Below are positions 58,169-64,000 of a DNA stretch of 64,000 bases, piece after piece (position 1 is the first letter of the stretch; every line of letters starts with the position of its first letter). The stretch is taken from contig JAUIRK010000993.1 of the NCBI GenBank assembly GCA_030549495.1, positions 1,595,501 to 1,659,500 of the forward strand. The letters run 5' to 3'. The notes beneath the pieces are model-generated. The model saw only the letters and a list, made by a program, of their open reading frames with translations. It had not been told where the DNA came from and did no database searches. The position numbers and the translations under genes are program-made. This DNA comes from Nectonema munidae. Lineage: Eukaryota > Nematomorpha > Nectonematoida > Nectonematidae.

Positions 58169-60339
58169 TTTCGCAAGAATAAACAATCAAAATATTTTAC
58201 CGGATTTGCATTATTTAGGTCAGTTTAACATTCTTTGTCCACATTGTCGTGCAATAAAATTTCCAACAGAATCATTCAAGTGTTGTGGAAACGGAAAAGT
58301 AACACTACCAAATCTTGAAGATTTTCCACAAGAACTAAAAGACTTATATTTAAGTGGTTCTCCTAGAGCAAGACATTTCCGTAAAAACATAAGAATCTAT
58401 AATAATGCTTTTTGTTTTGCAAGTTTACAAGCAAATATACGTACACCACCTGGAAGTGGTACTCCATATTTCAGGATTTCTGGACAAATGTATCATAGGT
58501 ATGGTTCCCTGCATCCTGTTGAAAATCAAACACCCAATTTCAGTCAATTATATATTATTGAGCCAGCAACTGCATTGAATATGAGAATTGCTAATCCATC
58601 CAATTTTACATGTAAAAGAGATGTTATCGAAATAATTCAGAATGTATTAAACAGAGTTTCGCCATATGCTGCCGCATATAGGCATATGGCCGATGTTGAA
58701 AAAGAACAAGAAGAAATTGCAAAGCAAGAGAACCGTTTACCATCAATAATAACAATGGTAATGCGTGAAGGTAATGACAGAAGAAGATATAATGCTCCTC
58801 TACACGAAGAAGTTGCCGCAATTTTCACCAGTAATGATGGTGCCCCTCCACTTAATAACCAAATTGTTGTATATCCCCATAATCAACCTCTTAGACACAT
58901 TCTATATATTTCTGCAAACATTGATTCAATGATTTACCCACTAATTTTTCCAAGAGGCCAAGCTGGATGGGACGCAAATGTTAATCATTTTCCACAAAAT
59001 TCAACTCCCGTCCGCAATAGACTGACACAATTAGAATATTATGTTTATAGACTTGCTTTTAGAAATGATTTTTCTGCTTTGCATTTAGCAGGTAAATTAT
59101 TTCAACAATTTTTGGTTGATGCCTATGTCAAAGTTGAAGGTCAAGGCCTTTCTTTTATTCGAAATAATCAAAGGCAACTTAGAGCAGAAACATATCAAGG
59201 TTTGGTCAACCATCTTCAAAGTACTGCTGATGATCGTAATTTACGCGCCGGTAATATTGTAGTCCTTCCATCCACTTTTCAGGGGTCTTCACGTCAAATG
59301 CATCAATTATATCTTGATGCAATGGCACTTGTAGCTAAAAATGGAAAACCAGATCTTTTTTTAACATTTACATGCAATCCAAAATGGCCAGAAATTGTTG
59401 AAAATTTATTGCCAGATCAAACACCTTCAGATAGACTCGACTTGGTTACACGCGTTTTCAAATTAAAAGTTGAAGCATTAAAGAATGACTTAAAGAATGG
59501 TGTTCTTGGTATTATTTGTGGCCATGTGGATGTTATTGAGTTCCAAAAAAGAAGACTTCCAAAAAAGAGGACTTCCTCATGTTCACATGCTCTTACATCT
59601 AAGTAATGATTCTAAACTGTATAATGCAGACGACATTGACTCCCTCATTTCTGCACAAATTCCTGATCCTGAAGAAAACCCAGAACTATATGAAATAATT
59701 AAATCTTGCATGATCCATGGTCCATGTGGACATTTGAACAATTCATCACAATGTATGCAAGATGGAACTTGCATTAAAGACTATCCTAAACAATTTAATC
59801 AGTGCACTATCCTTAATAATAATGGCTATCCTTTATATTTTAGACCTGATAACGGCCGCACAGTCACTATCAGAAATGTTGAATTAGATAACAGATGGGT
59901 TGTCCCTTATAACCGTTTTCTATGTAAAAAATACAGCGCGCATATAAATTTAGAGGCCTGCGTTAGTATCAAAATGTTAAATATCTTTACAAATATGTCT
60001 ACAAAGGCTCATGTTGAAATTAATGAACGCATTGATCATGATGAAATTAAAACATATTTAGATGCCAGATATGTTTCTCCCCCTGAAGCATCCTGGCGCT
60101 TATTTACATTCCCCATGCATACACAAAGCCATAATATTATTAGACTCCCATTACATCTTCCTAATCAGCAAACAATTTATTTTAGAGAAGGCGAAGAAAA
60201 TCCCGCTCTTTCTAGGGCCCATCATACAATGTTAATTGCTTGGTTCTACCTAAATCAAAATGATGAAAACGCCAGGCAATACTTATACACCGATATTCCT
60301 TATCATTATGTCTTCAAAAGTTCGGAAAAAAATGAGTAA
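58083..60339 (+). pseudogene. Helitron Rep (HUH endonuclease) region
   Basis: Two overlapping frames cover the replication-initiator half. A zinc-like block ILCPHCRAIKF...CCGNGKVTLP comes first. The Helitron N-terminal domain follows, with LPSTFQGSSRQMHQ...DAMALVAKNGKPDLFLTFTCNPKWPEI. The HUH motif is GLPHVHMLLHL, and the tyrosine motif YNRFLCKKYSAHINLEA. A 16-bp tandem duplication at 59541-59572, just before the HUH motif, shifts the frame. A further frame change and a stop lie near 60.33-60.36 kb, before RQRGAEKVVSRMYNA. Otherwise the protein is well preserved, so the copy is young. The HUH Rep nicks one strand and starts rolling-circle transfer. Confidence 0.85.
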
Positions 60340-60374
60340 TTAGACAGAGGGGGGCTGAGAAAGTAGTAAGTAGG

Positions 60375-62249
60375 ATGTATAACGCCAGTATTAGAGAGGG
60401 TGAGCGATACTTTCTACGCATTCTTCTTTTGCACGTACCTGGTGCCACATCTTATGTGTATTTAAAAACATATAATGGAACTTTATATTCAACTTTTAGG
60501 GAAGCATGTATTGCACGTAATTTATTAGTAGATGACAGTTTATGGGTTTGCACAATCACAGAATTAGTTGAAACGGCATCTCCTTCACAAATAAGAACTT
60601 CATTTTCTTTTATTTTAATTCATGGTGAGCCAAGTAATCCTTCTCATGTGTGGCAAACCTTTCGTTACGATATGATAGAGGATTATCTCCAGTATGAGTC
60701 GGATTTTAAAGCTGAACAATCTACACTTGCAGAAATTCAAAGTATTCTCGAACAATTTGGTAAGACGCTTATTGATTTTGGACTTCCAGAATTGAAAGAA
60801 ACATTAATTGAAGATCCACCCAATATCCAACAAGCTAGACAAGAAGCTTCTAATTTAAGAAATATGCTTAACCCAGAACAGATTTCGGTTGCCGATTCAG
60901 TAATTGGTTCATTAGAAAAAAATGACAAATCTTCAGCTAAAGTTTTCTTTATTGATGGTCCAGGTGGCACCGGTAAGACTTTCACATATAACTACATTAT
61001 TAAAGAAATAATTGGTCGTAATTTGAATGTTCTTACTTGTGCTTGGACAGGAATTGCTGCCACTTTATTGGAAAAAGGCAGAACTGTTCATTCGGTTTTT
61101 AAATTACCTGTTCCTGTTTTAGATAATTCAACATGTAATATTAAACCAAATAGTAAACATGCAGAATTTATCCGTAAACAAGATATTATAATTTTTGACG
61201 AAGCAAGCATGATTCCTAAATACGCCCTTGAAGCCATTGATAAAATGCTTAGAGATATCTGCAACACAACTATACCATTTGCTGGAAAAATTATTCTTCT
61301 CGGCGGAGACTTCCATCAAACATTACCAGTTGTAAAAAGAGGAAACCCCGCTCAAATCATTGAAACATGCTTGAAAAGTTCATATATATGGCCATTAGTT
61401 AAAGTTTTTCATCTTCACACCAACATGAGGGCAGCTCAACAAGACCACCTCTTTTCAGAATTTCTTCTTTCTCTGGGAAATGGACAATTGCCTGTTAACT
61501 ATAACGATCCTTTCAAAGATTGTATTGAGATACCAAATCAATGTGTATTAACTAAAAGTGATAACATCATTGCTTCTGTTTTTAATGATGATGGTATTAA
61601 CGTTGCAGACAAAGTCATTTTAACTCCTACAAATGAAGACTCTTTAGAAATTAACAACCAAGTACTACATCAACTTTCGGGAGAATCTAAAACATATTAC
61701 AGTACTGACTCTGTTGTTACAGATAATCAAGAAGAAATTGATCTTTATCCAATGGAATTTCTCAATTCCTTAACACCATCTGGTATGCCACAACATAAAC
61801 TCAAAGTAGGATGTATCGTAATGCTTCTTCGAAATCTTAGTCTTAAGGATGGTCTCTGTAATGGAACACGTCTTAGAATAACTAAATTATTGGATAATAC
61901 AATTGAATGTCAAATTCTTACTGGTGTTAACTGTGGAAAGAATGTTCTCATTACTAGAATTTCGCTGTCTCCTAACGATACAAATCTACCCTTTCAAATT
62001 AAGCGTATTCAGTTTCCTCTCAGATTGTCGTATGCACTCACTATCAATAAAAGTCAGGGACAAACTTTTGAAAAAGTTGGTATTTTTTTAAGAAAACCAT
62101 GTTTCAGTCATCGACAACTTTATGTTGCCCTTTCAAGAGCAAGATCTTTTCAGGCCATTAAATTTCAGGTCTATCAAACACATCAACAAGGATATCACAA
62201 CAATAATTTATATACAAAAAATATAGTTTACCCACAAATTTTTCATTGA
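60375..62249 (+). CDS. Helitron helicase region (PIF1-like, SF1B)
   Basis: An open frame of 624 residues that is the C-terminal half of a Helitron protein. It starts with MYNASIREGERYFLRILLLHVPGATSY. Then come Walker A GPGGTGKT, Walker B IIIFDEASMIP, motif III LLGGDFHQTLPVV, LTPTNEDSLEINNQVL, and the late motifs TINKSQGQTF and YVALSRARS. All helicase motifs are intact. The start given is the first Met. In the intact family this is continuous with the Rep region, so it is not a separate gene. Confidence 0.9.
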   Translation: MYNASIREGERYFLRILLLHVPGATSYVYLKTYNGTLYSTFREACIARNLLVDDSLWVCTITELVETASPSQIRTSFSFILIHGEPSNPSHVWQTFRYDMIEDYLQYESDFKAEQSTLAEIQSILEQFGKTLIDFGLPELKETLIEDPPNIQQARQEASNLRNMLNPEQISVADSVIGSLEKNDKSSAKVFFIDGPGGTGKTFTYNYIIKEIIGRNLNVLTCAWTGIAATLLEKGRTVHSVFKLPVPVLDNSTCNIKPNSKHAEFIRKQDIIIFDEASMIPKYALEAIDKMLRDICNTTIPFAGKIILLGGDFHQTLPVVKRGNPAQIIETCLKSSYIWPLVKVFHLHTNMRAAQQDHLFSEFLLSLGNGQLPVNYNDPFKDCIEIPNQCVLTKSDNIIASVFNDDGINVADKVILTPTNEDSLEINNQVLHQLSGESKTYYSTDSVVTDNQEEIDLYPMEFLNSLTPSGMPQHKLKVGCIVMLLRNLSLKDGLCNGTRLRITKLLDNTIECQILTGVNCGKNVLITRISLSPNDTNLPFQIKRIQFPLRLSYALTINKSQGQTFEKVGIFLRKPCFSHRQLYVALSRARSFQAIKFQVYQTHQQGYHNNNLYTKNIVYPQIFH

Positions 62250-62975
62250 AATGAAAAAAAAACTAAAAAAATCAATACTACACAAATATTTTTAACAAAA
62301 CTAAAAATACTAAAAAAAAATGAATTCTACATAAATAAATATATCATAGGTGGATGGGGCAATACAAAGTAGAAACTTAAAATTGTAGGTAAAAATACTT
62401 GAAAATACAGATAATACAAAATCGCTGTTAAAAATCAGCCCAATAGACAATTAGAAAAATCTTTAAAAAGAGTAGAAAACAGTCAAAAACATATGTAAGA
62501 ATCGGAAAACACATTAATTAGATAACTAATTAGTAGTCGTAGCCAAACAGGCAACAATGAGTGTGAGATTTCTGGCTCACATGATACCCCCGCCTTTGAG
62601 CGGTTAATACCTTTATGGGGGGACCTGTATTCCAGATAAACTATTTAAAATTCATTTATACATACACATACATGTAGGCAAGCGCGGAATAATAAACAAA
62701 AAAATCACATTTTCAGAAATACACATGTAAAATGCAGAAATAAAAACCGCCATGTTTAGTGTATGCAGTTCACCGCAGCTTCGTGGCTTATTTTAATTGA
62801 TTTTCAAATTAAATAACTCTATCCTTTTTATCGTGTTGATTTCGTTTGAAAATCAATCAAAATCTGTCAAAAATAAGAATCGTTAATTCAATAGTACTGA
62901 TATTTTTTGGTTAAAATCAATCAAATTACAACTACCAAGAATCCTATTTTTCAAGCGTAGCCTAAACAAAAAAAA
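62250..62975. other. Helitron 3' non-coding region
   Basis: AT-rich sequence after the helicase stop codon, including the right inverted arm. An ATTGATTTTCAAATT / AATCAATC inverted patch lies near 62800-62860. No further gene was seen. Confidence 0.7.
62548..62636 (-). repeat. Inverted repeat arm, right (pair with 52884-52970)
   Basis: Reverse-complement partner of 52884-52970, about 90 percent identical. It lies 300 bp beyond the helicase stop codon. Confidence 0.9.
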
Positions 62976-63091
62976 CTAGCCGGTCCCGTGGTCGTTTCGA
63001 GCGAAGCGAATTTGAATTAGCAACTCAATATACACACTACCCAGAATCCTATGTTTCGAGCGAAGCGAGAAACGACCACGGGACCGGCTAG
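62976..63091. repeat. Palindromic Helitron 3' terminus
   Basis: CTAGCCGGTCCCGTGGTCG at the left and its complement CGACCACGGGACCGGCTAG at the right, 116 bp apart end to end, with CGAGCGAAGCG words on both sides. The same arrangement ends Helitron copies 2 and 4. Confidence 0.85.
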
Positions 63092-63431
63092 TGTATATAT
63101 AACTAATCGTAAAAGTGATATTAACTACTACACTTGAGTGTGAAATTTTACATGATTTTTGCAATCAATTTCAAACTAATATACCCAATTCTGGTACTGT
63201 GAATTGAATGGTCACCATATTTTTTGATGAAAATGAATTAAATTTATGAAAAAAGGTGATTTAAAATATACTTACTCATTTCAAAATTGATTTTTTTGTA
63301 AACGATAAAATAATTTTATGGTTATATACCCATTTTCAAGTATATTAATTTCAATTCTGATGTTTATTTTGTCTAAAAAATACGTCAAAAAGCGATTTAA
63401 TCGCACAAATCGTAGTTAGAATCATTTTCTT
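63092..63431. other. Non-coding gap
   Basis: AT-rich sequence between the Helitron terminus and the C2H2-type frame. I see nothing in it. Confidence 0.7.
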
Positions 63432-63908
63432 TCATTTTTTAAGAAAAAGAAATTGTTCTGTCAACACATCAGAGAACATTAAACAGATCTTAGACACAAT
63501 ATGCTCAGACACCATATTTAAATTACGAAGTTCTAATAAAAATAATGCAATTTCTTTTTTAAGATTTATTGTGATTTTAGGGATCTTATTTTTAATACTT
63601 GGCTCTATATCAATTCTATCGCTCGAATTTTCACAATCAATATCTCTTACTCCTTCGTTTTGATCGTCAAGTTTCGTTTTAATCTTTTTATTAGATGAAC
63701 AGTTTATTTGATTCTCAAAAAAACTTAAATGATTTCTTTTTATGTGTCTTACAAATGAGTCCACTCTTCTATACTGATAATGAAAAGCTTCAAAAATGCA
63801 ATTCAATTGAAAGTTTGAATCACTTTGATGGTTGTTGTTAGTATAATGATTCAATAATTTAGAGAAATGGCGAGTAGAATATGCACAAAATACACAATTG
63901 TGTAACAT
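63432..63908 (-). CDS. C2H2 zinc-finger-like fragment, probably transposon-associated
   Basis: The frame starts with ATG at 63908 and has about 158 residues. A C2H2 finger (CVFCAYSTRHFSKLLNHYTNNNH) is followed by a second, degenerate one that keeps one Cys and two His (CIFEAFHYQYRRVDSFVRHIKRNH). After a charged linker comes LKKEIALFLLELRNLNMVSEHIV. This combination, one finger at the very N-terminus and an ALFLLKLR-type helix later, recurs in long transposon-like proteins of invertebrates, which I know only as uncharacterised. Here the frame ends at 63432, so it is a first exon or a truncated copy. Confidence 0.4.
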   Translation of the reverse strand: MLHNCVFCAYSTRHFSKLLNHYTNNNHQSDSNFQLNCIFEAFHYQYRRVDSFVRHIKRNHLSFFENQINCSSNKKIKTKLDDQNEGVRDIDCENSSDRIDIEPSIKNKIPKITINLKKEIALFLLELRNLNMVSEHIVSKICLMFSDVLTEQFLFLKK

Positions 63909-64000
63909 TAGCAAATACTAATGTAGATGTAATTAAAAAAAGTATCAATTAGGCAATCAAATAATTAAACCACAAAAATATTTAAATATAAATAATGGCA

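Larger units (their letters stand above)
57032..63091 (+). mobile_element. Helitron with Rep-helicase genes (putative autonomous unit)
   Basis: The left part begins with a diverged version of the 5' terminus (ATAATAAGCAAGTGTGTGGC) directly after copy 4. It continues with four further AAGCATTCTGATTGGTTGAA repeats and one inverted copy. Coding sequence runs from 57581 to 62249. The matching 3' end is the palindromic CTAG terminus at 62976-63091, the same arrangement as in copies 2 and 4. The right inverted arm (62548-62636) lies between the helicase gene and this end. The assignment of the 3' end is by similarity and by the absence of another CTAG terminus. Confidence 0.6.

Overview
The window is a piece of an AT-rich animal genome. 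About 49 kb of it is occupied by the 3' two-thirds of one large gene on the minus strand, an alpha-neurexin (Nrx-1 type). Thirteen coding exons can be placed, with canonical splice sites and fully consistent phases: 3486 coding bases, 1161 residues. They run from the end of laminin-G domain 2 (LG2) through LG3, EGF2, LG4, LG5, EGF3 and LG6 to the Cys-loop/glycosaminoglycan stalk, one transmembrane helix and a short tail ending in a PDZ ligand (EWYV). The 5' exons (signal peptide, LG1, EGF1, most of LG2) were not found and should lie to the right of the window. The neurexin architecture, the base composition and the load of hAT, Helitron and tRNA-SINE elements suggest an arthropod. A parasitic copepod such as a sea louse is my best guess, but this is inference only.

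Layout. 1-7.7 kb: last exon, a 6 kb intron with a pogo/Tigger-like element, a small stalk exon, and the end of LG6. 10.3-14.8 kb: LG6, EGF3 and LG5 exons among a tRNA-SINE head, a minisatellite and two MITEs. 14.8-26.3 kb: mostly featureless AT-rich intron plus three LG4/LG5 exons. 26.3-44.6 kb: an 18.4 kb intron holding a tRNA-SINE cluster with two hammerhead ribozymes, several MITEs, a decayed DNA-transposon gene and a LINE fossil. 44.6-49.1 kb: EGF2 and LG3 exons around a decayed hAT transposon. 49.1-64 kb: a further intron (or upstream gene region) with a second LINE fossil, then a 10 kb block with an uninterrupted 460-residue coiled-coil ORF, a head-to-tail Helitron array, a nearly complete Helitron Rep-helicase gene and a C2H2-type ORF.

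The most interesting signals are: (1) type I hammerhead ribozymes with a self-complementary helix III (ACCGGU), which is the signature of dimeric hammerheads, in opposite arms of a 107-bp inverted repeat built from tRNA-headed SINEs; (2) a Helitron concatemer with abutting TC...CTAG units whose 5' regions carry about a dozen CCAAT boxes; (3) an approximately 88-bp inverted repeat pair bracketing 9.75 kb that includes the Helitron genes and the coiled-coil ORF with its 141-bp repeats. No RNA polymerase II promoter, CRISPR array, rRNA or intact tRNA gene was seen, and no capsid- or envelope-bearing element was recognised.
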